Shown piece after piece: positions 1 through 11,520 of a stretch of 64,000 nt of DNA. The DNA is taken from the NCBI GenBank assembly GCA_000818945.1, contig KN805398.1, positions 322,166-386,165 of the forward strand. Reading direction: 5' to 3'. The first letter of the stretch is position 1. Every line of letters starts with the position of its first letter. Under the pieces are notes generated by a model. It saw nothing but the letters and a program-made list of their open reading frames with translations, ran no database searches and was not told the origin of the DNA. The position numbers and the translations under genes are program-made. This DNA comes from Schizochytrium sp. CCTCC M209059. Its lineage: Eukaryota > Sar > Bigyra > Thraustochytrida > Thraustochytriidae.

Positions 1-3000
1 TTGGCGAGTTCAATCGAAGGCATCTCAAACGATGTGTGGTTGTGATTATCACCTGGTTCCCGGGGCTTTCCCACCGCGCTCTCGACGTTGTTCTCGGCTC
101 CATCAATGTTGCCTTGATCTCGAACGCCGTCGTGCGTGCTGCCTACAAGCGTTGACACCACGAAGGCGGCTATCTCAAGGACACAAACCCACACGACCAC
201 AGGTGATGTCTGAGATGGGGTAATGGAACTCACTTTTGTCAGCGAGTTGACGCCGAGGGCCAAAACAACCAGCAGCACGTGCGAGATGATCTCGAAACAC
301 TCGTCGTCCTCACGGGTATAAGGTTTAAAGTACAAGAGTACGCTCAAGAAAAAGATGCTTGTCGCGATCAGGTAATTTGATGCCAAACGAAAGCTCACGA
401 GCAGCATCAAGAGGAAACCAGAAGTCAGCATCAACCGACGAAAGAGCTCCAGACAAGCATACCAGCCAAGTCCTCTTCGGTATTTTTCCTGTACAGACCG
501 TGCCGCCGTCACAAGGGAGCTTCGCCAACCACGCCCTCGGGGCTTGTCCGAATCAAAGGTCTTTTGCATGTGAATGCCCGTCGCCAATAACAGCACCACG
601 CCAACCGGGTAAACTGCAATCATTACGCCCGCGTATACACGCATGACTTGGCTGACATCGCTGTCGAAATCGATTGTCGGATCACGCTGAAGAACACGCA
701 AAGGCCGCGGATCGGGGTTGCCGTCTGCGTCGCGCTCGAAATAGGCAATGGAGTCATACACAAAAACGGACAAAATCGACGCCGAGACGCCCGGATACAT
801 GAAGACGATGAGCTCTGTAAACACGCGCACTGCCTGGTCTCGGACAGCATTTTGGTCAAGATCCATGAGTCTGCAAATAAAGACTGTTACGAGCAACACG
901 AAACCGCACAGCATCGGCCATACCGTGACCGCGATAACTTTTGCGTAGTAGTCCACATGTAGAACGCATCCCATCGAAAATACATGAAGAAATGAGCCGA
1001 CATCCACGTTGAGCACAACTGTCGCACTTCCCCCGCCGTAGCTGATGATTCCCACAATTGTGCCGACTTCAAAGACAATCTGGGCAAATTTGAGAAATAT
1101 TAAAGCCTTTCCACGCGCCGCTCTCAAACAACGCTGCAAGAACGAGTCAAAGGAGCTGGACGTGAAATGGAACGAGGGTAAGCAAGATCTTCGCGGGCAA
1201 GACGAACAGCGCCGCCGTGGCATGCTTCTCGCGTTTGAGCGTTGTTGGGTGACAGAAATTGCCACGACGAAGATTGCAGGCACTAACGTCAAAATCAGCA
1301 CGATAAAGGCCCAGACGACGACCTTGGCCATGTCTTGTGAGTTTCGCGTAGAGCTACACTGCTGGCATCGAGCAAAACCGTCGAGTGCAAAGCCATTCTC
1401 GCAGCTTGCGCAAAGTGTACCAGTATGGTGAGGAGAGCAATACAGATCTTGCGACGAATCAAATGCTGAGTTCGATCTTGCTGAGGCTGCTGGTTCGCAA
1501 AACACAGGTTCGGGGCAGGCCCGCACATCCAAGCTGGTATTGGCAATACGCCAGAAATGCTGCTTGATTGGCAGCATCTCAATCACAAGACCATCTTCGG
1601 TACAATTCGCACCAGCACGTAGCTTTTCGTAGGCGTCGCAGCTGAGTGCAGATGTCTCGTTCTCGCTCACGACGAATCCGATGCCAGCCACACACTCACT
1701 TGACCGAATTGTCCCCGTTGACGCCGTGCTGCCACGATCTGCTGGGCACGGGTAGCAAGCCGCAGCTGTGAGACTTTGACGATAGTAGCCTCGAGGACAT
1801 GGGACGCAAACTTGAGCATTCGGATCACGTTCATAGCCAAGCTCGCAGTACTCCGCTTCACAATCGGTCTGCCCAAGAGAAAAGGTGGTAAAGCCTTTCG
1901 GACATTTTGCACAGGATTCAGCACCGAGAGAAGACTTGTTGTGACCAAGTCTGCATTCTCGGCAAATGTTGCTGCTTGTGTCAAGCTCAAAGCCTGGGCC
2001 ACATGTGCAGGCGTCTTCATGGACCTCAAACGTCGTTTCACACTTGCATTGCATCTTGCTGATGGCCCCAGGCTCGGTTGTGTCGGACCAATTCGGACAG
2101 CGAGTGCAGGCGTAGAGGCCATACGACGGCTTGTAGAATCCACGCGGGCATGACTCGCACGAGTTTGTCTCGGCCTTGAATGAGGTGCCGGGTGCGCATG
2201 TGCAATCGCCGATCTGGTCTTCGTTGGAGCTGGCCAGGTCGCGCACAAAGGTCCCGGTGCATCCGCACTGGGATAAAAGGCTGGCTCCACTAATGTCAGT
2301 ATCGGTTCTTTCTGGGCATGGCGTGCAGGCTTGCAACCCGTAAAGAGACTTGTAGGTACCTCGAGAGCAAAGCTCACAGTCGTCTCTCTCTCCATTGTAG
2401 TAGAAGCCGGGCGGACAGGTGCACGCGTTTACTGCGGAGCTCGCATCGCGCTCAAATATGCCTTCACATTCGCACTGTGACACGTCTGTAGCTCCTGCAA
2501 CGGCCGTCTCAGTTCGCTCAGGACAAGCTAAACACGCGTCAAGACCGAGCACAGATTTGTAGGAACCTCGTGAGCACGGCTCGCAAGTATCCGTTTTATC
2601 ATTGTATGATGAGCCAGCTGGGCAGGTGCATGTATGCGTATCGTCCATCACAAACGGCGAGAGGCACGTACATTTCTCAATGGGTGGATAAAGAGGATAG
2701 ATGAATGTTCCGGGCTGAAGGTTGGTCGTTGAGCGTGGTGGGCAGGTGCTTGCGCAGTCAGGACCGTAGCGACCCGGCGCGCATTGCTCACACGCGACGC
2801 CTTGGAATTGAGAGGAACAAACGCATGTTCCTGCTGCGAATGCTGCTCCAGAGAGACCCTGGGAATGCTGCGCAAGAAGGTAAATATCGGATGTGCCTGC
2901 ATTCTTGCTGGACGCGCATTGGCCGCGTCCACCGGAACACTGAGACGCGCAGTCTGAGGCCGTGTTGATGATTGGTATGAACTTGCTGCCGGACCATAGC

Positions 3001-5129
3001 ACGATGTCAAGATCGCTATCGCCATCAAGATCAACGACAGCTTTTATATCTGCTTCAGGAATCTCCTCCGAGGAAGGAAGAGCAACTTCCATAAAGTCTC
3101 CATTGCTCACGCTTTTTGAGAGTCGGATGTGAGGAGGCAAGGACGTGTCCGCGTTGACGACGACTGCTTCCATGCGTCCATCGCTGTCAACGTCCCTGAA
3201 CGCGATACTTGAAAAATCGGAAATGTTGAGACTAAAGCCATTCACTTGCACAAACACACCGAATCGACCGTGCTCGTCCTTGTTTTGAATATACGTGCCT
3301 TCGAAGTAAGCGAACGCGACAGATGCTATGCGACTGACGAGACAAAATGCATAACGCTCGCCAGGAAATGGGCTCGTGACAATCCCTGAACTGCAAAAAC
3401 TAGGTTCGGCGTCTCTGAATGGATACTCTTCCTCAGGTATCTGCACAAAAGCACCATCCACATTTTCAAAGAATAGCCAGTCGTCGCCAGTCAAAACCAA
3501 ATCAAGATCATCGTCGTCATCAAGGTCCACAAAAGATGTCGCTTTTGTTGCAGACAAGCTCGAAGAAGAGATTGAACCCACCTCAAAAGTTCTTGCGGGC
3601 GCCCCTTGAGATGACACCGGGCCACCTGTCACGTGAACAAACCTGTGATAGTCGTCATTGCGAATGTATGTGATGAGGCCATGCGTATCATTAATATTGC
3701 CAACGCAAAGAAGATCATCGTCTCCATCTCCATCGTAGTCCACAAAGTTTATCAAGTGATGACTGAAACAATTCTCTAGGCCCCAATGCTCGAGAAAATC
3801 GTCAATACTCGCATCGTCCACGAAAGAAAACGATGCGATCTCAGGAGCAAAACGTGAGAAATACCATACATTTCGTTCGCTGAAAATGACAATCTCGTCG
3901 TAGCCCTTGCCGAAGATATCGGCAACGAGAAAAGAGTGTGCGCACAGTGATAGCAAGGAAGCGGTACAATCTGGGAAACCCACAATGTTGAACGCACGCT
4001 CAGGACTATTGGGAATTGTAAAGATCGGCCATGAAGACCTTCCAGCATTCTTCACAAGACGCACTCCATCTTCAGCCAGGAGAAGCACATCCATGAGTCC
4101 ATCTCCATCAATATCACTCACGGCCACGTCAATCACGAGACCTGTACTCGGTGCTGCCATTGCAAAGCCTTGTTCCCACTTTTGTCTATCCGCTGTTCCA
4201 ACGTTTGGCCAAAAGTGAAGATCACCGGAGGCAAGGACGAAGACCAGGTCGTCGAGCCCGTCGCCAGTAAAGTCAGAGAACTGAACGCGCAAGACGACAT
4301 CGGCATTGTCGCCTGACCCACTACCCAAGTCGCCAATCGCAAAAACAGCGTTGTCTTTTGGTCTTAGGTCAAATCCCCCGCTTTCATCTTTTGATTGCAC
4401 CGGGTTCTCGAAGAAGCGAAGGACATTGATCGATCCTTCGATGCAGGGCATGACCCAGTCCAACTCTCCATCACCATCGACATCAGCAAAGGTATGCAAT
4501 GATTGACAGCTTGACAGTAGACTATCTAGAGTGCCTGTATCGTGTGGGCCTATGCCTATCATATTGAATTCATCGCTTTCACGATTGAAGGTAAAGCTAG
4601 CAATACCACCATACGCTCCACCAATGCGGAACATGAAGATGTCATTGTCATCGATGAGTACAGATGCAGGAGCACCTTTCCCATGATACACTCCAACGAT
4701 CTGGGACGTTTGAGCAAATGCGTTCGTCTCAGTCCTCACAAATTGCCCTTCGACTTTTAAGTGGCAACGGCCCTGCGCGTTCGCGCTTTCGTGTCCATCA
4801 AAACACGCGCCGCAGGTCTCCCCATCGGCGCTCTCTTCCCGGTGGAAGGAGCTACAGTCCGGCTTTGGGCGCACGCATAGATCCTCTCCCACGAGGCACG
4901 TCCAGTCGCCGCTCACGGGCGTCAGCACCGTGCCGTCCTGCTCGTGACACCGCGCCGCGAGCGGCTGCGCGCCCTCGCCGCAGTCCGGGTCGCGCTCGCC
5001 GCAGCCGCAGTCGCAGCCGTCTCCGCTGCCCCGCCTCGCCTCGTCGCACGTCCACGCGGCCCGGCACGCAACGACGAGAGCGGCCACCACCAGCGCCAGC
5101 GCCGTCGCCGGCCTCGCCCTCGCGCGCAT
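1..5129 (-). CDS. FG-GAP / cysteine-rich multipass surface receptor, copy 1 (3' end off window)
   Basis: I read one uninterrupted frame from an ATG at 5129 down to the left edge, about 1709 codons with no stop, so the C-terminus is missing. Residues 1 to about 23 form a signal peptide (MRARARPATALALVVAAL, ending ACRAAW). Residues about 130-725 hold seven DxDxDG-type calcium loops (for example DVDGDGELD, DIDGDGLMD, DYDGDGDDD, DLDGDSDLD), as in a seven-bladed FG-GAP/VCBS propeller. An EGF-like stretch and GCC2/TNFR-like cysteine modules follow, then about nine hydrophobic helices from residue about 1268. The family is known as large extracellular-receptor-like proteins in protists; the ligand is unknown. 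I infer plasma-membrane adhesion or sensing. It is a tandem paralogue of the gene at 5816-11520, on the same strand. Only one module of the SGASLLSQC type is present here. The fold calls are solid; function is unknown. Confidence 0.85.
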   Translation of the reverse strand, partial: MRARARPATALALVVAALVVACRAAWTCDEARRGSGDGCDCGCGERDPDCGEGAQPLAARCHEQDGTVLTPVSGDWTCLVGEDLCVRPKPDCSSFHREESADGETCGACFDGHESANAQGRCHLKVEGQFVRTETNAFAQTSQIVGVYHGKGAPASVLIDDNDIFMFRIGGAYGGIASFTFNRESDEFNMIGIGPHDTGTLDSLLSSCQSLHTFADVDGDGELDWVMPCIEGSINVLRFFENPVQSKDESGGFDLRPKDNAVFAIGDLGSGSGDNADVVLRVQFSDFTGDGLDDLVFVLASGDLHFWPNVGTADRQKWEQGFAMAAPSTGLVIDVAVSDIDGDGLMDVLLLAEDGVRLVKNAGRSSWPIFTIPNSPERAFNIVGFPDCTASLLSLCAHSFLVADIFGKGYDEIVIFSERNVWYFSRFAPEIASFSFVDDASIDDFLEHWGLENCFSHHLINFVDYDGDGDDDLLCVGNINDTHGLITYIRNDDYHRFVHVTGGPVSSQGAPARTFEVGSISSSSLSATKATSFVDLDDDDDLDLVLTGDDWLFFENVDGAFVQIPEEEYPFRDAEPSFCSSGIVTSPFPGERYAFCLVSRIASVAFAYFEGTYIQNKDEHGRFGVFVQVNGFSLNISDFSSIAFRDVDSDGRMEAVVVNADTSLPPHIRLSKSVSNGDFMEVALPSSEEIPEADIKAVVDLDGDSDLDIVLWSGSKFIPIINTASDCASQCSGGRGQCASSKNAGTSDIYLLAQHSQGLSGAAFAAGTCVCSSQFQGVACEQCAPGRYGPDCASTCPPRSTTNLQPGTFIYPLYPPIEKCTCLSPFVMDDTHTCTCPAGSSYNDKTDTCEPCSRGSYKSVLGLDACLACPERTETAVAGATDVSQCECEGIFERDASSAVNACTCPPGFYYNGERDDCELCSRGTYKSLYGLQACTPCPERTDTDISGASLLSQCGCTGTFVRDLASSNEDQIGDCTCAPGTSFKAETNSCESCPRGFYKPSYGLYACTRCPNWSDTTEPGAISKMQCKCETTFEVHEDACTCGPGFELDTSSNICRECRLGHNKSSLGAESCAKCPKGFTTFSLGQTDCEAEYCELGYERDPNAQVCVPCPRGYYRQSLTAAACYPCPADRGSTASTGTIRSSECVAGIGFVVSENETSALSCDAYEKLRAGANCTEDGLVIEMLPIKQHFWRIANTSLDVRACPEPVFCEPAASARSNSAFDSSQDLYCSPHHTGTLCASCENGFALDGFARCQQCSSTRNSQDMAKVVVWAFIVLILTLVPAIFVVAISVTQQRSNARSMPRRRCSSCPRRSCLPSFHFTSSSFDSFLQRCLRAARGKALIFLKFAQIVFEVGTIVGIISYGGGSATVVLNVDVGSFLHVFSMGCVLHVDYYAKVIAVTVWPMLCGFVLLVTVFICRLMDLDQNAVRDQAVRVFTELIVFMYPGVSASILSVFVYDSIAYFERDADGNPDPRPLRVLQRDPTIDFDSDVSQVMRVYAGVMIAVYPVGVVLLLATGIHMQKTFDSDKPRGRGWRSSLVTAARSVQEKYRRGLGWYACLELFRRLMLTSGFLLMLLVSFRLASNYLIATSIFFLSVLLYFKPYTREDDECFEIISHVLLVVLALGVNSLTKVSSITPSQTSPVVVWVCVLEIAAFVVSTLVGSTHDGVRDQGNIDGAENNVESAVGKPREPGDNHNHTSFEMPSIELA

Positions 5130-5815
5130 GTTTGCCTTGCTTCGTCTTTTGCTCGCGCCCGGCGAGCAGCCGCGCCTTCTGCCGCCCTTCGATGCCGCTC
5201 GGCCCGGCCGCCCTCGCCGACGCGCGCGAGGGCGCGAGGGCTTTGCCAGTCTGCATGCGCGCGCAGCGAACGCGGCGGCGGCGACGACGAGGAGCCGCGC
5301 GCGAGCCTCGGAGAAGGCTGGTTGAAGACACACAGTGGGTCGCTCGCAAAGAGTCCCGCCCCCTCAAAAGAGAGTCTGGTTCTGTTGCGGCCACCTGGAC
5401 CAGCAGCTTGCCCATTATGGCGCAAGTATGGACAATGGGCTATACGCGGTCGCCAAATACTTTATACCTGCGAAGGAGAATGCGTGTTGAATACAAGACC
5501 GAGAAAAGTTTATGCGACTCCTTCCCAGTCGCAGTCGCTGATGCGTAGAAATCAACTCCCTGTTGACGTCCCGGCCGAATCACAGGTGCAAAGAGGAACA
5601 TGCGCTAAAGGTAACGCCTCAACAGACTGCCACCTTGCTTGACGTTTACTGAACAAGGTAAAAAGAAGCCCTGCTCCTGTCATAAAGCTCGGAGCGCGGC
5701 GTCAACAAATCAGCATAAGATCTTTTTCCCTTTTCTCTATGAGGGTTCGAAGTTTAACGCGTGTGATGGTGTCAGCGTCACTCGAGTGACGCTTCGAATA
5801 CCCTGAGATATCGCG
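5130..5815. other. Spacer between tandem receptor copies
   Basis: This holds the 5' leader and presumed promoter of copy 1 and the 3' end of copy 2. The part next to 5130-5420 is very GC-rich; the part near 5650-5800 is AT-richer. I see no conserved gene, RNA or mobile element. Open frames here on either strand are Arg/Ala-rich and look like composition artefacts. Confidence 0.6.
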
Positions 5816-8800
5816 TCATATTCTGGATATTTCCCCTGCAGTTCCCGAGGAAGATTGACCGTCCTTTTCGGCACCTACCTTCCACAATGACGTTTGTCTC
5901 GCTTCCGGGCTGTTCGGCGGAACGATGGTCACGAGGCCATCGCTTGACCCGGTCAAAACGAAATCGAGCGAACGAGTCTTTTCGGACTCAGAATCGTGAC
6001 CAACCGCTCCACTTCCTTTCCGCGCGTCATCCATATCGCTTGCGTTTCCATCGACATCGTCTTCATGTCGCACACCAGCAAAGGTACTGCCCAAAAGAGT
6101 CGTCACAACGAATGCGACAAGCTCAAGTGAGCAGATCCACACCACGAGAGGTGATGTCTTGGAGGGGGTGATCAAACTCACCCTTGTCAGCGAGTTCACA
6201 CCAAGAGCCAGAGCGACAAGCAGCACCTGCGAGATGATCTCGAACCACCCATCGTCTGGACGCGCATATGGCTTGAAGTAGAGAAGAACACACAAGAAGA
6301 AGACGCTGGAAGCGATCAAATAGTTCGACGCCAGTCGAAAGCTCGCGAGCAGCATCAGCAGAAACCCAGAGGTCAACATCAAACGACGGATGAGCTCCAG
6401 ACATGCATACCATCCAAGTCCGCTCCGATACTTGTGCTGCACACAGCGCGCCACGGTCATCAGAACCCCTCGCCATCCTTGTGCTTCCGCGTTTTTCTCA
6501 CCAAACCTCCGCTCCATGTGAATGCCAGCTGCCAAAAGTAGCACAACACCCACTGGATACACGCCGATCATCACACTCGCGTATACTTTCATTGCTCGAC
6601 TTGCATCGCTGTCATAGTCGATCGTCGGATCGCGCTGAAGCACTCGCAAAGGCCACGGATCAGGATTGCCATCTGCATCGCGCTCATAGTAGCTGATGGA
6701 GTCGTACACGAAGACAGACAGAATCGTCGCCGATATACCTGGATACACAAAGACAATGATCTCTGTGAACACACGCACTGCAAGATCACGAGCCGAGTCT
6801 CGGCCCCATCCCATACATCTGCATATCGACACTGTCGCAAACAGCGCCAGCGCACACAGCATCGGCCACACAGTGACCGCAATGACGATTACGTAGTAGT
6901 TGACCTCTGCAACGCAGCCCATCGTGAAGACTTGAAGAAGTGTACCGACATTGGCATTGAGAATCGCTGTCACAGCGGTCCCGCCGTAGCTGATCATACC
7001 CACAATAGTGCCAACCTCGACAACGATCTGCGCAAACTTGAGTAAAATCAGTGCCTTCCCGCGAATTGCTGCCACAAATCGCTGCAAGAACGAGTCCGAC
7101 GACCCAGAAGCGCGAGTGCATGATCCGATGCAAGATACGACCGTATGCGGAAAGCAACGCTGCTTTGTCTTTGCTTCCGTAGCGGCTCGCTGTCTTACGA
7201 TGGACATATAGATCACAAAGATTGCAGGAGCCAGCGTCAAGACAAGCACGATCACCGCCCACGCAACAGCCTTGACCATGTCCTGCGACTTTCGAGCAGA
7301 GTCGCACTCGCGGCATCGGGAGCTTCCGTCGAGCGCATAGCCGTCCTCGCAGCTTGCGCAGAGCGTGCCGATATGATGTGGCGAGCAGTACGGGTTCTGC
7401 GCAGCCGAAGTAGACGCTGCGCTGGACCGTTTCAACGCCGGTGGTTTGCAGAATACAGGCTCTGGGCAGGCTCGCACGTCCAAGCTGGTGTTGGCAATGC
7501 GCCAGTAGTGCTGATTGATGGGCAGCATCTCGATCACAAGACCATCCTCGCTGCAGTTCGCGCCGACACGGAGTTTCTCATAGCTGTCGCAACTCAGCGC
7601 AGACGTCTCGTTTTCGCTCACGACATATCCAATACCGGCCACGCAATCGACCAGCGAGGTAGCTCCTGTTGATGCAGTGCTGTCTCGATCTGTAGGACAC
7701 GGATAGCAGGCTGGTGCCGTGAGATCTTGGCGAAAGTAGCCTCGCGGACAAGGAACGCAGGATTGGGCATTGGAGTCGCGCTCGTAGCCAAGCTCGCAAT
7801 GTTCCGGCTCACACAAAGTTTGCCCACTTGAGAACGTGGTCGAGCCTTCAGGGCACGTCGTGCATGACTCCGTTCCGGGACTCGACTTGTTGTGGCCGAG
7901 CCTACATTCTCGGCAGAAGCCGCTGGTTGTATCGAGCTCAAAGCCAGAGCCACAGGTGCAGGCGTCTTCGTGCAACTCGAACGTCGTTTCGCACTCGCAC
8001 TGCACCTTGCTGATGGCACTAGGCTCAGTAGTGTCAGACCAGTCCGGACATGCAGTGCAAGGCTCAAGGCCATAAGAGGCTTTATAGAACCCTCGCGCGC
8101 ATGACTCGCATGTTGTTGTATTTGCCTTGAAGGTGGTGCCAGGTGCGCATGTGCATTTACTCGTCTGCCCCTCGTTTACACTGAAGGGGTTGGGCACAAA
8201 GGTGTCGGTGCAAACGCACTGAGACAAAAGGCTAGCTCCACTGCTCCCAGTGTCAGTCCTCTCTGGACATGACGTGCATGCCTCAAGACCATAAGACGAT
8301 TTGTAGGTCCCGCGCGAGCACGACTCGCATGTTGTTGTTTCAGCGTTATAGGTTGTGCCAGGAGCGCATGTACAATCTCCCGCCTGATCCTCGTCGGAAC
8401 TGGAGGGACCGCGAACGAAAGTACTTTTGCACATGCACTGAGACAAGAGACTAGCACCGCTTTTCTCAGTGTCGGTTCTCTCCGGACATGCAGTGCATAA
8501 ATCAAGGCCATAAGACAATTTGTAAGTCCCGCGCGAGCATGACTCACAAGTCATCGTTTCAGCGTTCAAGGTGGTGCCAGGAGCGCATGTACAATCGCCC
8601 GTCTGGTCTTCATTGGAGCTGGAGGGACTACGCACAAAAGTGCTGGTGCAAACACATTGTGACAAAAGGCTGGCTCCACTGATGCCAGTGTCGGCTCTGA
8701 CCGGACATGCTGAGCAGACTTGCAAGCCAAAGAACTTTTGTACGTGCCTGGAGAGCAGGGCTCGCAGTCTAGACTCTCATCACCAAGATAGAAACCTGGC

Positions 8801-11520
8801 GGGCAGGTGCACACTTTGTCCGCAGAGCTCGTGTCGGGCTCGAAGTCACCTTGACACTCGCATTGTGACACGTCTGTAGCTCCAGTGACTGTCGTAACCA
8901 TTCGTTCAGGACACGTTACACATGCAGCGAGACCCAGCGTCGATTTGTAGAATCCTCGTGAACATGGTTCACAGGTGTCCGAATTGGTATTGTATGACGT
9001 GCCAGCTGGGCAAGTGCAAGTAAAAGACTCGTCCATTACGAATGGCGAGAGGCACGCGCATGCGTCGATGCTCGGATACAATGGATGGATGAATGTTCCC
9101 GGCTGAAGGCTGGTCGTTGAGCGTGCTGGACAGGTACTTGCGCAGTCAAGGCCGTAGCGGCCTGCGGCGCATTGCTCGCACGCGGCACCTTGAAACTGGG
9201 AAAAACAAACGCAGGTCCCTGCTGCGAATGCTGCGCCAGAGAGGCCCTGGCCATGCTGAGCAAGAACGTAGATATCGGATAAGCCCGCGTTCTCGCTTGA
9301 AGCGCATGTGCCACGCCCACCTGAACACTGAGACGCGCAGTCTATAGCCGTGTTGATGATTGGGATAAACCTCTTGTGATTCCACGTGACGATGTCAAGA
9401 TCCCCATCGCCATCGAGATCCACCACAGCGATAATGGCTGCGGTAGGATATTCTATCGTTGAAGGGGGACTGACCTCCGTGAAGCTTTTGTTGTTGATGT
9501 TCCTCAAAATCTGGAGTTTTACTGTCGTTGGCTTGCTTGGCACGGTTACGACCACTTCTGCGTGGTTGTCGTTGTCGAAGTCTGCGAAAACTAGACTTTT
9601 AAAGTTAAAAAAAGAGAAGTCGTTGCCTTCAGCATTAGCGAACAACCCGAAACGACTGTTCGCCTCCTGATTGTGCACATACGTATACTTCACGTACGCA
9701 TTTACAATGTCCCATGCGACAAAGAAAGCATAAAGTTCACCAGGTATTGCGTAGCCAAGGGTAATATAATAAGTGTAGGAAGTATCGTCTTCAACAGATC
9801 GGAATGGATCTTGGTCATGTGGAACCTGGACGAAGTTGCCTTCGTCATTTTCGAATGACCTAACAATAAGCCCCTTTTCTAGCCCAGTCAACACCATATC
9901 GAGGTCACCGTCGTTGTCAAGATCCACGAAAAATGCCGCAGACTTACGTTCATCCTCAAGACGAAATATATCGCCCAGTTCGAAAAATTCTGCGGGTGAT
10001 CCATGAGAAGAAGCAACCCCTCCTTTCACAAGAGCAAACCTCTGGTAGTTCTCATTTCGGAGGAATGTGATGGCTCCATGTGTATCGTTGAGCTGCCGAA
10101 CGCAAACCACGTCCAAGTTCCCATCGTTATCATAGTCCACAAAGTTCACCGAGGCACTGTTCAGACAATGACTGAGGCCCCAAGGCTCGAAATAGCTGTC
10201 TATACTTTCATCGTTAACAAGAGAAAGCGACGCGAGATAGGAAGTCGTACGAGCAAAATACCAGATCTGATCTTGATCGCGAATGAAGATCTCATCATGA
10301 CCCTTTCCAAAGATATCGGCAACAAGAAAGGAGGTTGCGCACTCCTTAACCACAGGCTCTGAGCAAGTTGGGAGGCCCGCAATAGTATAGACTCGCTCAG
10401 GATTCTCAGGTGCAGAGAATCGAGGCCACGAAGGGCTGCCCACATTGAGCAAGAGCTGGGCTCCATTCTGATCCAGCACAAGCACATCAATAAGGCCATC
10501 TCCGTCGATATCACTTATGGCAATGTCGAGCACTCGTCCTTCTGTTGGCACCGACATTTGAAAACCTTTCTCCCACTTCTGACGGTCTGTCGAACCAACA
10601 TTTGGCCAAAAGTGAAGCTCACCCGAGGCAAGGAGAAAGATAAGGTCGTTCAGCCCGTCACCTGTAAAGTCAGATACCTGAACGCGCAGAACCGGCTCGG
10701 TGTTGTCTCCTGCTACAACGCCAACATCGTCAAGCGCGAATGTAGCTTCTTCTTTCTCTTTTAAAAATATGTCGTGCTGATCACCCTCGAAGTCGGGAAT
10801 TTCAAAGAAGCGCAGCGTATTGGTTGACCCTTTGACGCAGGGTATGATCCAGTCTGGCTCGCCGTCGCCATCGATATCGGCGAACGTATGCGAAGACTGA
10901 CAACCTGACAGGAGGGTCGCGTCGCTATTCCATGGAATGCTTTTCACTTTTCCATAGTCAAACGCACTACTTTCGTGATCGAGCACATAGCTAAGTATTT
11001 CAGTCGAATACTCGATTGTAAGCAGGACTGTGTTGCCGTTGTGGATAAGCAGTGACACTACTCCGTTCTTTCCGATTAAGATGGAATCGCCAGATTGAAC
11101 AAAGTTCTCAAAGGCGTCTGTTTCAGTTCTGGTGAAGTGAACTCCACCTTGAAGCCTGCACGGTCCCTGTGCGGTGGCATTTACGTGTCCGTCGAAACAC
11201 GCGCCGCACGTCTCCCCATCGGCGCTCTCTTCCCGATGAAGCGCGCTGCAGTCCGGCTTTGGGCGAACACATGCATTCTCTTCCACGAGGCACGTCCAGT
11301 CGCCGCTCACAGGCGTCAGCACCGTGCCGTCCTGCTCGTGGCACCGCACCGCGAGCGGCTGCTCGCCCTCGCCGCAGTCCGGGTCGCGCTCGCCGCAGCC
11401 GCAGTCGCAGCCGTCCCCGCTGCCCCGCCTCGCCTCGTCGCACGTCCACGCTGCTTCGCACGCGGCCGCGAGCACGAGCACCGCCGCGACCAGCGCCGCC
11501 GCCGCCCGCGGCGCGTGCAT
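5816..11520 (-). CDS. FG-GAP / cysteine-rich multipass surface receptor, copy 2 (frameshifted in this assembly)
   Basis: The start is the ATG at 11520, which opens a signal peptide (MHAPRAAAALVAAVLVLAAA) followed by the same AWTCDEARRGSG block as copy 1. An in-frame ATG at 11700 would add 60 basic residues ahead of it and is less likely. Residues about 130-725 carry seven DxDxDG loops (DIDGDGEPD, DIDGDGLID, DYDNDGNLD, DLDNDGDLD, DLDGDGDLD and two weaker ones). An EGF-like segment (about 730-790) and GCC2/TNFR-like modules (about 790-1400) follow, then about nine transmembrane helices to the TGA at 5816-5818. The frame breaks at 8728-8731, where one base is missing relative to copy 1 and to the neighbouring modules. 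With that one base counted, the product would be about 1901 residues. The C-terminal half has strong coding character, so either an assembly error or a recent disabling mutation is possible. I infer a surface receptor or adhesin; the ligand is unknown. Confidence 0.85.
8099..8766 (-). repeat. 219-bp tandem cysteine-module repeats inside receptor copy 2
   Basis: The codons for the Cys-x-x-Cys start of successive modules lie at 8755-8766, 8537-8548, 8318-8329 and 8099-8110. The spacings are 218, 219 and 219 bp, i.e. 73-residue modules containing SRGTYK, CPERTDT, SGASLLSQC and CTCAPGTT. Copy 1 of the gene has only one module with the SGASLLSQC signature, so copy 2 has gained two. The single 218-bp spacing marks the frameshift. 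Confidence 0.9.

Noticed and set aside
1667..2395. A 242-codon minus-strand frame within receptor copy 1
   Set aside because: It is an out-of-frame reading of the cysteine modules. The correct frame is open across the whole segment and matches copy 2.
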